A stretch of DNA of 53,274 bases, from positions 1 through 53,274 of the forward strand of contig JAJYNS010000118.1 of assembly GCA_021786195.1 (NCBI GenBank), given 5' to 3'. The notes under the pieces are model-generated. The model ran no database searches and had not been told where the DNA came from. It was given only the letters and a program-made list of their open reading frames with translations. This document shows positions 43,475 to 51,334 of the stretch, piece after piece. A program made the translations under genes and the position numbers. Position 1 is the stretch's first letter, and each line of letters begins with the position of its first letter. Source of the stretch: Actinomycetes bacterium (GTDB lineage: Bacteria > Actinomycetota > Acidimicrobiia > Acidimicrobiales > Bog-793).

Positions 43475-43561
43475 CCGCTCGATCCCGTACCGAAGGTGCG
43501 CTGAAACGGAGGGCAGGAGGCCGCCGTCCGCGCTCGGCCTACGCGAGAAAGGCGAGCAGAG

Positions 43562-44332
43562 ATGAAAGTCGTCATCCTTGCCGGCGGCCTCGGGACGCGC
43601 CTCGCCGAGGAGACGCAGGTCAAGCCGAAGCCGATGGTCGAGATCGGCGGGCGACCGATCCTCTGGCACATCATGAAGATCTACTCCTCCGCCGGGTTCA
43701 ACGACTTCGTCGTCTGCTGCGGGTACAAGGGCTACGTCATCAAGGAGTACTTCGCGAACTACGTGCTCCACAACTCGAACGTCAGCCTCGACCTGAAGAC
43801 CGGCACCGTCGAGATCCACCGCCACGAGCTCGAGCCGTGGACGGTCACGCTCGTCGACACGGGCGAGAGCACCCAGACGGGGGGTCGGCTGGCGCGGGTC
43901 GCGCCCTACGTCGAGGACGACCACTTCGCCATGACCTACGGCGACTCTCTCGGCGACATCGACGTGCGGGCGCTCGTGGACTTCCACTTCGACCAGGGCA
44001 GGCTGGCGACGGTCACAGCCGTCCTGCCTCCCGCCCGCTTCGGGGCGCTCGAGATCTCCGGCACCTCGGTGAGCCGTTTCAGGGAAAAGCCCTCCGGAAG
44101 CGACGCCTGGGTGAACGGCGGGTTCTTCGTGCTCTCCCCGGAGGTGCTCGGCTACATCGACGGCGACATGACCGCCTGGGAACGCGAGCCGCTCGAGCGC
44201 CTCAGCGCGGCGGGCCAGCTCGCCGCCTACCGTCACCACGGTTTCTGGCAGGCAATGGACACGATCCGCGAGCGGACGCTGCTCGAGGAACTGTGGGCGT
44301 CCGGGAGCCCCCCCTGGAAGGTCTGGCCATGA
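43562..44332 (+). CDS. rfbF: Glucose-1-phosphate cytidylyltransferase RfbF
   Basis: A 256-residue nucleotidyltransferase. N-terminal VVILAGGLGTRLAEETQVKPKPMVEIGGRPIL is the signature of this family. G-Y-K-G-Y-V-I-K-E-Y-F, Y-G-D-S-L-G-D-I-D and the C-terminal HHGFWQAMDTIRE are typical of cytidylyltransferases that use CTP and glucose-1-phosphate. The product, CDP-glucose, enters the 3,6-dideoxyhexose branch. An 87-base gap before it contains a modest gagaaaggcg ribosome site, so a second transcription start is possible here. Stop overlaps rfbG. Confidence 0.95.
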   Translation: MKVVILAGGLGTRLAEETQVKPKPMVEIGGRPILWHIMKIYSSAGFNDFVVCCGYKGYVIKEYFANYVLHNSNVSLDLKTGTVEIHRHELEPWTVTLVDTGESTQTGGRLARVAPYVEDDHFAMTYGDSLGDIDVRALVDFHFDQGRLATVTAVLPPARFGALEISGTSVSRFREKPSGSDAWVNGGFFVLSPEVLGYIDGDMTAWEREPLERLSAAGQLAAYRHHGFWQAMDTIRERTLLEELWASGSPPWKVWP

Positions 44333-45465
44333 GGTCCGACGCGGCGCCCTCTGCCGCCGCAGGCGCGGCCGACGCCTTCCGCGGGCGGCGGGTCCTTGTC
44401 ACCGGCCACAACGGGTTCGTCGGCTCCTGGCTCTCGCTCTGGCTCGCGGCCGGCGGAGCGGACGTCACAGGGATCTCGCTCCCCCGGGCTCATCCCCAGA
44501 CGGTCGTCCCGGACCTCAGACCCTTCGTCCACGAGCAGATCGGGGACGTCTCCGACCTCGCCACCGTCGTCGACCTCGTGCGCCGGGCACGCCCCGAGGT
44601 GGTCTTCCACCTGGCCGCGCAGGCCCTCGTGCTGCGCTCCTATGCCAGCCCCCTGGAGACGCTCCAGACGAACGTCGTCGGCACGGCAAACCTGCTGGAG
44701 GCGCTCCGGCTCATCCCCTGCGCCGCCGCCTGCGTCGTCGCGACGAGCGACAAGTGCTACGCGCCCTCGCCCGACGCCCACCGCGAGGACGCACCGCTCG
44801 GAGGCGACGACCCCTACAGCGCCTCGAAGGCGGCTTGCGAGCTCCTGGTGCAGAGCTGGCGGGCGTCGTTCTTCGCCGGCGGGCCTGCGCTCTCGACAGT
44901 CCGGGCCGGCAACATCCTCGGCGGGGGGGACTGGGCGGAGGGCCGTATCCTGCCGGACTGCATCCGGTCCCTCGAGCACCGTGAGCCGCTCCGGCTCCGC
45001 AACCCGGCCGGCGTCCGGCCCTGGCAGCACGTCCTCGACGCCGTCGCCGGCTACCTGGCCCTGGGGGACGCGATGCTCCGCCGGGCGGAGGACCACGCGG
45101 CTGCCTGGAACCTCGGCCCCCCGGCGGGCCAGGTCACGACCGTCGGCGAGCTCGTCGCGATGATCGACGCCGGCTGGCGGCGGCGAACCGGGAGCGGTCT
45201 CGTCGAGGTCCGCCCGGAGGCGGGCGCGTCGAAGCCCGAACGCGGCGAGCTCCTGCTCGACTCTTCCAAGGCAAGGTCCGAGCTCGGCTGGTCGTCCCGC
45301 CTCGGGCTCGCTGACAGCATCGAGTGGTCGCTCGACTGGTACCACGCGGTCCTCCACGAGCCCGGAGGCGACCCGACGCTCGCGACGCTCGACCAGATCT
45401 CCCGCTACGACCCGGCTGCCCCCGCCCGGGCCGCCGGCGCTCCATCGCTCGTGGCCCTGGCGTGA
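44329..45465 (+). CDS. rfbG: CDP-glucose 4,6-dehydratase RfbG
   Basis: A 378-residue SDR enzyme. The NAD-binding motif V-T-G-H-N-G-F-V-G is near residue 23, the catalytic Y163 and K167 are in DPYSASKAA, and H-L-A-A-Q is the usual CDP-glucose dehydratase element. V-R-A-G-N-I-L-G-G-G-D-W and the P-W-Q-H-V-L motif are diagnostic for this subfamily. It converts CDP-glucose to CDP-4-keto-6-deoxyglucose. ATG overlaps the rfbF stop; the stop overlaps rfbH (GTGA). Confidence 0.95.
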   Translation: MRSDAAPSAAAGAADAFRGRRVLVTGHNGFVGSWLSLWLAAGGADVTGISLPRAHPQTVVPDLRPFVHEQIGDVSDLATVVDLVRRARPEVVFHLAAQALVLRSYASPLETLQTNVVGTANLLEALRLIPCAAACVVATSDKCYAPSPDAHREDAPLGGDDPYSASKAACELLVQSWRASFFAGGPALSTVRAGNILGGGDWAEGRILPDCIRSLEHREPLRLRNPAGVRPWQHVLDAVAGYLALGDAMLRRAEDHAAAWNLGPPAGQVTTVGELVAMIDAGWRRRTGSGLVEVRPEAGASKPERGELLLDSSKARSELGWSSRLGLADSIEWSLDWYHAVLHEPGGDPTLATLDQISRYDPAAPARAAGAPSLVALA

Positions 45466-46931
45466 CGGTCCCGGTCGAGCTCGTCCTCGACGGCCCCGAG
45501 CAGGACGGCTCGGGTCCTTCGAACGCCGAGGAGCTGGGTGCAGCGCCGGCGCGCCAAGAAGTGGTCCAGCCCACCTCCAGGGAGCTTCGTGACCAGATCC
45601 TCGAGCTGGTCGACCGCTACGTCGAGCGCCGAAGGGCCGAGGAGCAGCCCTTCGTCGCGGGAAGGACGCCGGTCCGCTACGCCGGACGAGTCCACGACGC
45701 CGCCGAGGTCCGCAACCTCGTCACGGCCGCCCTCGAGTTCTGGCTCACCGAGGGCCGCTTCGCCCGCGCCCTGGAGTCCGCGCTCTGTCGCTTCCTCAAT
45801 GTCGGCCACACCCGGCTTGCGTCCTCGGGCTCCTCGGCCAACCTGCTGGCGGTTGCCGCGCTCACCTCCCCACGCCTCGGCGAGCGCAGGCTCTGCCGTG
45901 GTGACGAGGTGATCACCGTCGCGGCCGGGTTCCCGACCACCGTCGCGCCAATCGTCCAGCTCGGAGCGGTCCCGGTGTTCGTCGACGTCGACCGCAGGAC
46001 CGCGAACGTCGACGTGGCCCAGCTCGAGGAGGCCCTCGGACCGCGCACCAAGGCCGTCGTGCTCGCCCACACCCTCGGGAACCCCTTCGACCTCGACACC
46101 GTCCTCGCGTTCTGCCGGGCGCACGACCTCTGGCTCGTCGAGGACAACTGCGACGCGCTCGGATCGCGCTACGACTCCCGCCTGCTCGGCGAGGTGCGCT
46201 TCACCGGGAGCTTCGGCGACCTGGCGACGAGCAGCTTCTACCCGCCGCACCACATGACGACCGGCGAGGGCGGCGCCGTCTACACCAGCGACGCCGAGCT
46301 CGACGCGATCGTCGCCTCGCTGCGTGACTGGGGGCGCGACTGCTACTGCCGCTCCGGCAAGGACAACACCTGCGGGAAGCGCTTCGAGCACCAGCTCGGC
46401 CAGCTGCCCTTCGGCTACGACCACAAGTACACCTACTCCCACTTCGGCTACAACCTGAAGATGACCGACCTCCAGGCGGCGGTCGGCGTCGCGCAGGTCG
46501 CGAAGCTCCCCGCGTTCGGCGATGCCCGGCGTGCCAACCGCGCCCGGCTCGTCGAGGGCCTCTCCCACCTCGGCGAGTGGCTCCTCCCTCAGCTTGCGAC
46601 ACCTCGATCGGACCCCAGCTGGTTCGGGCTCCTGCTCAGCGTCGCCGAGCCCGCGCCCTTCAGCCGGGACGAGATCGTCGCGTTCCTCGAGCGCGAGCGC
46701 ATCCAGACGCGGATGCTCTTCGCCGGCAACTTGCTGCGCCACCCGTGCTTCGACGAGATGCGCTCCGGCGGTGCCGGCTTCCGGGTGGTCGGAGACCTTC
46801 GCGCGACCGACGAGCTCACCGAGCGTGCGTTCTGGATCGGCGTCTACCCGGGCATGGGCGAGGCGGCGCTCGACTACGTCGTCGAGCGGATCACGAGCTA
46901 CTGCCGTGACCCACGAAGGGCCGGCCCGTGA
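45462..46931 (+). CDS. rfbH: CDP-4-keto-6-deoxyglucose 3-dehydrase RfbH (E1)
   Basis: A 489-residue member of the aminotransferase-fold DegT family that dehydrates rather than transaminates. In place of the PLP lysine it has a His pair at 263-264 (YPPHHMTTGEGG), the mark of the E1 enzymes of 3,6-dideoxyhexose synthesis. Cysteines C230, C294, C296 and C304 (C-x-C-x7-C for the last three) fit the [2Fe-2S] centre of E1. The enzyme makes the 3,4-glucoseen intermediate, which needs a ferredoxin-type reductase E3; no E3 gene is seen nearby, so it must use another electron donor. GTG overlaps the rfbG stop, and the stop overlaps flhA. Confidence 0.94.
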   Translation: MTVPVELVLDGPEQDGSGPSNAEELGAAPARQEVVQPTSRELRDQILELVDRYVERRRAEEQPFVAGRTPVRYAGRVHDAAEVRNLVTAALEFWLTEGRFARALESALCRFLNVGHTRLASSGSSANLLAVAALTSPRLGERRLCRGDEVITVAAGFPTTVAPIVQLGAVPVFVDVDRRTANVDVAQLEEALGPRTKAVVLAHTLGNPFDLDTVLAFCRAHDLWLVEDNCDALGSRYDSRLLGEVRFTGSFGDLATSSFYPPHHMTTGEGGAVYTSDAELDAIVASLRDWGRDCYCRSGKDNTCGKRFEHQLGQLPFGYDHKYTYSHFGYNLKMTDLQAAVGVAQVAKLPAFGDARRANRARLVEGLSHLGEWLLPQLATPRSDPSWFGLLLSVAEPAPFSRDEIVAFLERERIQTRMLFAGNLLRHPCFDEMRSGGAGFRVVGDLRATDELTERAFWIGVYPGMGEAALDYVVERITSYCRDPRRAGP

Positions 46932-49006
46932 GCAGCCGCCAGAAGGTCGGGCTCTTCGGGGTCCCTGCGGCGGTGATCGTCATCGTCGTGATGCTCGTCG
47001 TGCCCCTGCCGACCTTCCTGCTGGACCTGCTCATCTCGCTCAACATCTCCGCCGCGCTGATCATCTTGCTGATGACCATGCACGTCGACAAGGCGAGGGA
47101 CTTCGGGAGCTTCCCCTCGCTCCTGCTCATCGCGACGATGTTCCGCCTCGCGCTCAACGTGAGCGTGACCCGCCTCGTCCTGCTCCACGGCTACGCCGGC
47201 GCCGTCGTCCAGAGCTTCGGGAGCTTCGTCATCGGCGGGAACATCGTCGTCGGGATCGTCGTCTTCCTGATCCTCATCATCATCCAGTTCGTCGTCGTGA
47301 CCTCCGGCGCCGGGAGAGTCTCGGAGGTCTCGGCGCGCTTCTCGCTGGACGCGATGGGCCCGAAGCTCATCGCCATCGACGGCGAGCTCAACTCCGGCCT
47401 GATCGACGAGAAGGAGGCGCTCAGGCGACGGCGGGAGATCGACGAGACCTCCGAGTTCTACGGCAACATGGACGGCGCGTCGAAGTTCGTCCGGGGCGAC
47501 GCGATCGCCGCCCTCGTGATCACCGTCATCAACCTCGTCGGCGGCTTCCTCATCGGCGTGATCGAGCATCACCTCTCCGTCAGCAAGGCCGTCCACACCT
47601 ACTCCGTCCTCTCGGTCGGCGACGGTCTCGTCTCCCAGATCCCGGCGCTCTTGCTCTCCATCTCGACCGGGCTCATCGTGACCCGTGGCAGCGTCGGCGA
47701 CGACTCGGACTTCGGCAGCGACGTCGTCAACCAGTTCCGTGCGCAGCCGAAGGCGCTGCAGATCGCCGGGATGGCGATGGTGATCCTCGCCGTCGTCCCC
47801 GGACTGCCCCACATCCCCTTCTTCGTGATCGGCACGATCCTCCTGCTGCTCGCCTCGCGCGTCCGCCGCTCGATCGAGCAGCAGGCGGCGAGGACCCGCG
47901 CCGATGCCGCCGAGGAGGAGGCGGCGAAGTCGGCTCCGGCCGACTCGCCCCAGGCCCTCGCCCAGGAGATGCGCGCCGAGCGTCTCGAGCTCGAGCTCGC
48001 CGCCAACCTCACCCCGCTCGCCGACCCCGAGCACGGCGGCGACCTGCTCGAGCGCGTCAAGGGGCTCAGGCGCAAGCTGGCGCTGGAGCGGGGCTTCGCG
48101 ATCCCGACCGTCCGGACCCACGACAACATCAACCTCGCGCCGAACACCTACGCGATCCGGGTCAACGGCGTCGAGGCCGCCCGAGGCGAGGCCTACCCGA
48201 CGAGGCTGCTTGCCATCGGGCCGGGCATCGAGCTCCTGACGGGGATCGCGACGACCGAACCGGCCTTCGGGCTGCCGGCGAAGTGGATCCCCGCCGAGAG
48301 CCGGGAGCAGGCGCTCGCCGTCGCCGGGGTCACGCCCATCGACCCTTCCTCGGCGATCGTCACCCACCTCGGGGAGGTGGTCCTCGGCCACGCCGCCGCC
48401 CTGCTGTCGGTGCAGCAGGCCCAGACCCTGCTCGACGCGGCGAAGGCCTCCGACCCGGCCGCTGTCGAGGAGATGAAGCTCGCCCAGGTCTCGCTCGTGG
48501 AGCTCCACCGGGTCCTGTGCGCGCTCGCCGACGAGGGAGTGCCGATCGTGGACTTCGTCCGCATCGTCGAGGCGGTGACGGCGCGCGCTCGCCAGCCGAA
48601 CAGGAGCCACGAGGCCCTTGTCGAGGCGGCGAGGGCGGCGCTCGGCCCCACGATCACGGCCGAGCACGCACGCGACAACAAGCTCGCCGCGATCACGATC
48701 GACGCCGCCTTCGAGCAGGTCCTCGCCGCCGGCCTGCGCACGACGGACACCGGCACGCTGCTCGGCGTCGAGCCGCACGTCGCCGAGCAGCTCGTGGCCG
48801 AGGTGCGCTCGCTCTACGACGCGGCGACCCGGTCCGGGCGCGAGCCTGTCCTCGTCGTCGGCTCTGCGCTCCGCTCGGCCTGCGCCCGCCTGTTCGCGGT
48901 CGCGCTGCCGCGGCTCGCCGTGATGTCGGTGAACGAGCTCGGCCGCCAGGTCCAGCTGGAACGCGTGGGGGTGGTGAGCGGTGCCAACGAGTCCGTTGGT
49001 GTATGA
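46928..49006 (+). CDS. flhA: Flagellar export apparatus protein FlhA
   Basis: A 692-residue protein. Eight membrane helices fill residues 1-315, with L-L-L-I-A-T-M-F-R-L-A-L-N-V-S-V-T-R-L and the FHIPEP-like loop with VTSGAGRVSEVSARFSLDAMGPKLIAIDGELNSG, a strong family signature. The cytoplasmic part begins near residue 340 and has A-N-L-T-P-L-A and G-I-A-T-T-E-P-A-F-G. FlhA forms the nonameric ring that receives chaperone-substrate complexes. The GTG at 46928 overlaps the rfbH stop by four bases, so it is translationally coupled to a sugar enzyme, an unusual arrangement. Confidence 0.95.
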   Translation: MSSRQKVGLFGVPAAVIVIVVMLVVPLPTFLLDLLISLNISAALIILLMTMHVDKARDFGSFPSLLLIATMFRLALNVSVTRLVLLHGYAGAVVQSFGSFVIGGNIVVGIVVFLILIIIQFVVVTSGAGRVSEVSARFSLDAMGPKLIAIDGELNSGLIDEKEALRRRREIDETSEFYGNMDGASKFVRGDAIAALVITVINLVGGFLIGVIEHHLSVSKAVHTYSVLSVGDGLVSQIPALLLSISTGLIVTRGSVGDDSDFGSDVVNQFRAQPKALQIAGMAMVILAVVPGLPHIPFFVIGTILLLLASRVRRSIEQQAARTRADAAEEEAAKSAPADSPQALAQEMRAERLELELAANLTPLADPEHGGDLLERVKGLRRKLALERGFAIPTVRTHDNINLAPNTYAIRVNGVEAARGEAYPTRLLAIGPGIELLTGIATTEPAFGLPAKWIPAESREQALAVAGVTPIDPSSAIVTHLGEVVLGHAAALLSVQQAQTLLDAAKASDPAAVEEMKLAQVSLVELHRVLCALADEGVPIVDFVRIVEAVTARARQPNRSHEALVEAARAALGPTITAEHARDNKLAAITIDAAFEQVLAAGLRTTDTGTLLGVEPHVAEQLVAEVRSLYDAATRSGREPVLVVGSALRSACARLFAVALPRLAVMSVNELGRQVQLERVGVVSGANESVGV

Positions 49007-50309
49007 GGGGCCCGACCCCGAGCGCCTCCTGATCGAGGCGTGGAGCCGGCACGGGAACTCCGTGCGCATCAGCGAGCCGACCTGCGTGCGAAAAGGGGGC
49101 ATCTTCGGGTTCTTCGCGAAGCTCCACTACCGCATCGAGGTCCAGCCCCTCGAGGCCGCCGAGCAGGCGACGACCTCCCCGGACGGCGCCCGGGCCGGTG
49201 CCGCCGCAGGCGAGGCCCCGCGCCCGCCGGCCCCCGGCGGGCACGGCGAGCAGCACGCGCGCCCGGCGAGGTCGCCGGGCGCGACCGCAGGCGCCTTGGA
49301 GCGGCTGGTCGAGTCGACCGAGGACCTCCTCGAGCTCGACTCCTCGCCGCGCCGCAGCTTCGACGACGTCCTCTCCGAGGTCGCGAGCTCCCTCGGCGAC
49401 GACCCCGGCCATCTGCGGCTTCCCCCGCTCGAGCCCTCCGGCCCGGCGCCCCTGGCGGTGAGCGCCCCGCCTCGCACGGCCGGCTCCGAGACGCCCTCGA
49501 GCGCGCCGATCCCGCCCCCGACCGCACCGAGGGACGGCCTCGGCCGGGACCGCCACGGCCTCGCCGGTCACCGGCAGGGGCCCGGAGCCGCCCGGCTCCT
49601 CGAGCAGCTCGCGGTGCTCGGCTGCCCGCCCGAGGTCCTCGCCCGGGCAGAGGCCGCCGGCGGGGGGCGCGAGGCGCTGGAGGCGGCGTTCGCGGCACTG
49701 CCGGCGCCCCCCGCGCTGCCGACCGCGCCCGGCTCGCTCCTCGCCGTCGTCGGCGAGCTCGGCCAGGCCCTCGCCGTCGCCGGGTCGCTTGTCGACCAGC
49801 TCGGCCTCGAGGACCTCGAGGTCGCCCTGGCCACGCCTCTGCCGCCGGCCTTCTCGGTGCCCGACCACCTCCTCGCCACCGAGCCGGCGCGTGCCCGCGC
49901 GCTTGCGCCCGGGTGGCGGCGGGACGCCACCAGCGTCGTCGCCGTCGCCTGTGGGCGGGGCCCTGCCACACCGGGATGGGCACGGCGCATGCTGAGGGCG
50001 CTCCAGCCGACGGCCACCTTCGCGATCGCCAGCGCCGCGGCGAAGCCGGAGGACGTCGCCCGCCGCGCCGAGGCGCTCGGTGGCGTCGACGCCCTCGTCC
50101 TGACCGACCTCGACCAGACCGCGACGCCCCTCACCGCCTGCGCCGCGGGCGTGCCCGTCGCGCGCCTCGGCCGGATCCCGGCGAGCCCCGAGGCCTGGGC
50201 GGACGTGGTCGACGACCTGCTGGCGCCCCCGACGGCGGGCCGGCCCGGGCGCGTGCGGCAGGAGCAGCAGGGAGGGCGGGAAAGGAGCCCGGTGCGATGC
50301 CTGGGGTGA
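48981..50309 (+). CDS. FlhF-like protein with a degenerate GTPase site
   Basis: A 442-residue protein. The first 55 residues are like the FlhF N-terminal segment (E-R-L-L-I-E-A-W-S-R-H-G, then V-R-K-G-G-I-F-G-F-F-A-K). A proline/alanine-rich linker follows (60-210). The C-terminal half (about 215-430) follows the helix-strand pattern of an SRP-type GTPase. At the P-loop position, residues 254-262 read V-V-G-E-L-G-Q-A in place of G-x-T-G-x-G-K-T. T-D-L-D-Q (about 374) stands where FlhF has T-K-L-D-E. So GTP binding is unlikely. The place after flhA is that of flhF in many genomes. GTG at 48981 was chosen for a purine-rich upstream stretch; GTG 48999 is possible. Confidence 0.65.
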   Translation: MPTSPLVYEGPDPERLLIEAWSRHGNSVRISEPTCVRKGGIFGFFAKLHYRIEVQPLEAAEQATTSPDGARAGAAAGEAPRPPAPGGHGEQHARPARSPGATAGALERLVESTEDLLELDSSPRRSFDDVLSEVASSLGDDPGHLRLPPLEPSGPAPLAVSAPPRTAGSETPSSAPIPPPTAPRDGLGRDRHGLAGHRQGPGAARLLEQLAVLGCPPEVLARAEAAGGGREALEAAFAALPAPPALPTAPGSLLAVVGELGQALAVAGSLVDQLGLEDLEVALATPLPPAFSVPDHLLATEPARARALAPGWRRDATSVVAVACGRGPATPGWARRMLRALQPTATFAIASAAAKPEDVARRAEALGGVDALVLTDLDQTATPLTACAAGVPVARLGRIPASPEAWADVVDDLLAPPTAGRPGRVRQEQQGGRERSPVRCLG

Positions 50310-50590
50310 AGCGGTTCGAGCTCGTCGTCGTCGCGGCCCTCGTCGTGTCGCTACCCTCGCTCGCCCAGGCGTTCTCCGGCGGCATATCCCTGACCTCGGC
50401 GCTCGTGCGCGTCGGCTTGGCGCTCCTTGTCTGCGGCGCCGTCGGCGCCCTCGTCGAGCGGACGATCGACACCTACGCCCGCGACGCTCGCCAGCGCGAG
50501 ATCGAGCGGCGCGTCGCGCAGGCCATCGAGGCGCGCAAGAGCTTCTGGCGCGACCGCGAGGGCTCCTCGCCACCGGCCGGCGCCGCCTGA
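50297..50590 (+). CDS. Small two-helix membrane protein (hypothetical)
   Basis: A 97-residue protein with two hydrophobic segments (8-26 and 32-53). A charged amphipathic cytoplasmic helix follows (T-Y-A-R-D-A-R-Q-R-E-I-E-R-R-V-A-Q-A-I-E). I do not recognise the family. The first segment ends S-L-A-Q-A, which could also be a signal-peptide end. AAAGGAG is nine bases before the ATG, and the gene overlaps the FlhF-like gene by 13 bases. Its conserved place inside a flagellar unit suggests a role at the motor or export gate, but that is inference. Confidence 0.6.
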   Translation: MPGVKRFELVVVAALVVSLPSLAQAFSGGISLTSALVRVGLALLVCGAVGALVERTIDTYARDARQREIERRVAQAIEARKSFWRDREGSSPPAGAA

Positions 50591-50713
50591 CCGGCCGGGC
50601 GCGGACCGGTCGAGGCGAGGTCGCACCGGCGAGGGGGCGCTTCCCGCCGGCGGTCGCCGCGCCGGGGCCCGGGCGGCGCGCCCGCGGTCCGAGGCCGCGC
50701 CGTGGCACTCGGG

Positions 50714-50719
50714 TAGGAT
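50714..50719 (+). promoter_or_regulatory. Possible -10 element before the csrA-like gene
   Basis: TAGGAT lies 40 bases before the GTG of the CsrA-like gene, in a 168-base gap. It is a common actinobacterial -10, but no good -35 is present. If used, transcription would start near 50726, followed by AGGAGG (50745-50750) eight bases before the GTG. Confidence 0.4.
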
Positions 50720-50758
50720 TCGGCGCGACCACCGGCGGCAATCCAGGAGGGACGGCGC

Positions 50759-51334
50759 GTGCTGGTCCTGCGCAGGCGTGCCCGGGAGTCGATCGTGTTC
50801 GAGGGGGGGCTTGTCGTCACCCTCGTCGAGGTCGGCCAGCACCGGGCGTGGCTGTCGTTCGCCGCCCCGTCCATCCCCCGGCCCGTCGTCCTCTCAGCCG
50901 TCGCCTCCGGGCCGGGCGACGTCACCATCGGCATCCGCTCCCCGGCGAGCATCCGCAGAGAGGGCCCGACCGACCTCGTCGAGCTCGCCACCTCGGCCGA
51001 GGACGGCGGGGGGGACGTCCCGCCCGTCCTGCTGCTCACCAAGCGCGCCGGGGGACGTGTCGAGCTGCCGGGGGTCGACCTCGAGGTCCGGGAGGTCGAC
51101 GACGGTCGGGTCATGCTCGCCGCGAGCGTCGCCGAGGTTGCGGGAAGGGTCGGGATCTCGATCTACTCGGTCTCTTCCTCAGAGGCGAAGTTCGGCATCC
51201 TCGCACCCGAGGACGTGCGCGTCTACCGCGGTGAGGTCTGGCAGGCGATGCAGCGGGCGAACGAGGCGGCGGCGGGATGGTCCGCCGCCGACATCGCGAC
51301 GCTCGCGAGGTCCCCGGCGGAGCGTCAGCGGTAG
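50759..51334 (+). CDS. csrA: Tandem CsrA-like RNA-binding protein
   Basis: A 191-residue protein; CsrA is normally about 60-75. Half one begins L-V-L-R-R-R-A-R-E-S-I-V-F-E-G-G-L-V-V-T-L-V-E-V (residues 2-25), the CsrA N-terminal strands with the RNA-contacting L and R residues, and later has V-T-I-G-I-R-S-P-A-S-I-R-R-E-G. Half two begins V-L-L-L-T-K-R-A-G-G-R-V-E-L (90-103) and ends K-F-G-I-L-A-P-E-D-V-R-V-Y-R-G-E-V-W-Q-A-M (144-164), a near-canonical CsrA C-terminal strand and helix with the key Arg (R157). In each half the strands are separated by an insertion of about 17-20 residues. CsrA works as a dimer, so this may be a one-chain pseudo-dimer. Together with fliW and the flagellin leader site it probably controls flagellin translation. 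It overlaps the end of the opposite gene by 10 bases. Confidence 0.8.
   Translation: MLVLRRRARESIVFEGGLVVTLVEVGQHRAWLSFAAPSIPRPVVLSAVASGPGDVTIGIRSPASIRREGPTDLVELATSAEDGGGDVPPVLLLTKRAGGRVELPGVDLEVREVDDGRVMLAASVAEVAGRVGISIYSVSSSEAKFGILAPEDVRVYRGEVWQAMQRANEAAAGWSAADIATLARSPAERQR

Noticed and set aside
45462-46931. RfbH as an ordinary sugar aminotransferase
   Set aside because: The PLP lysine position holds a histidine pair and there is a C-x-C-x7-C cysteine cluster, which marks the dehydrase E1 type.
34286-46931. The island as a recent horizontal insertion by a mobile element
   Set aside because: No integrase, transposase, terminal repeats or tRNA target is seen and its GC content and start-codon use look like the surrounding genes. 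Older transfer cannot be excluded.
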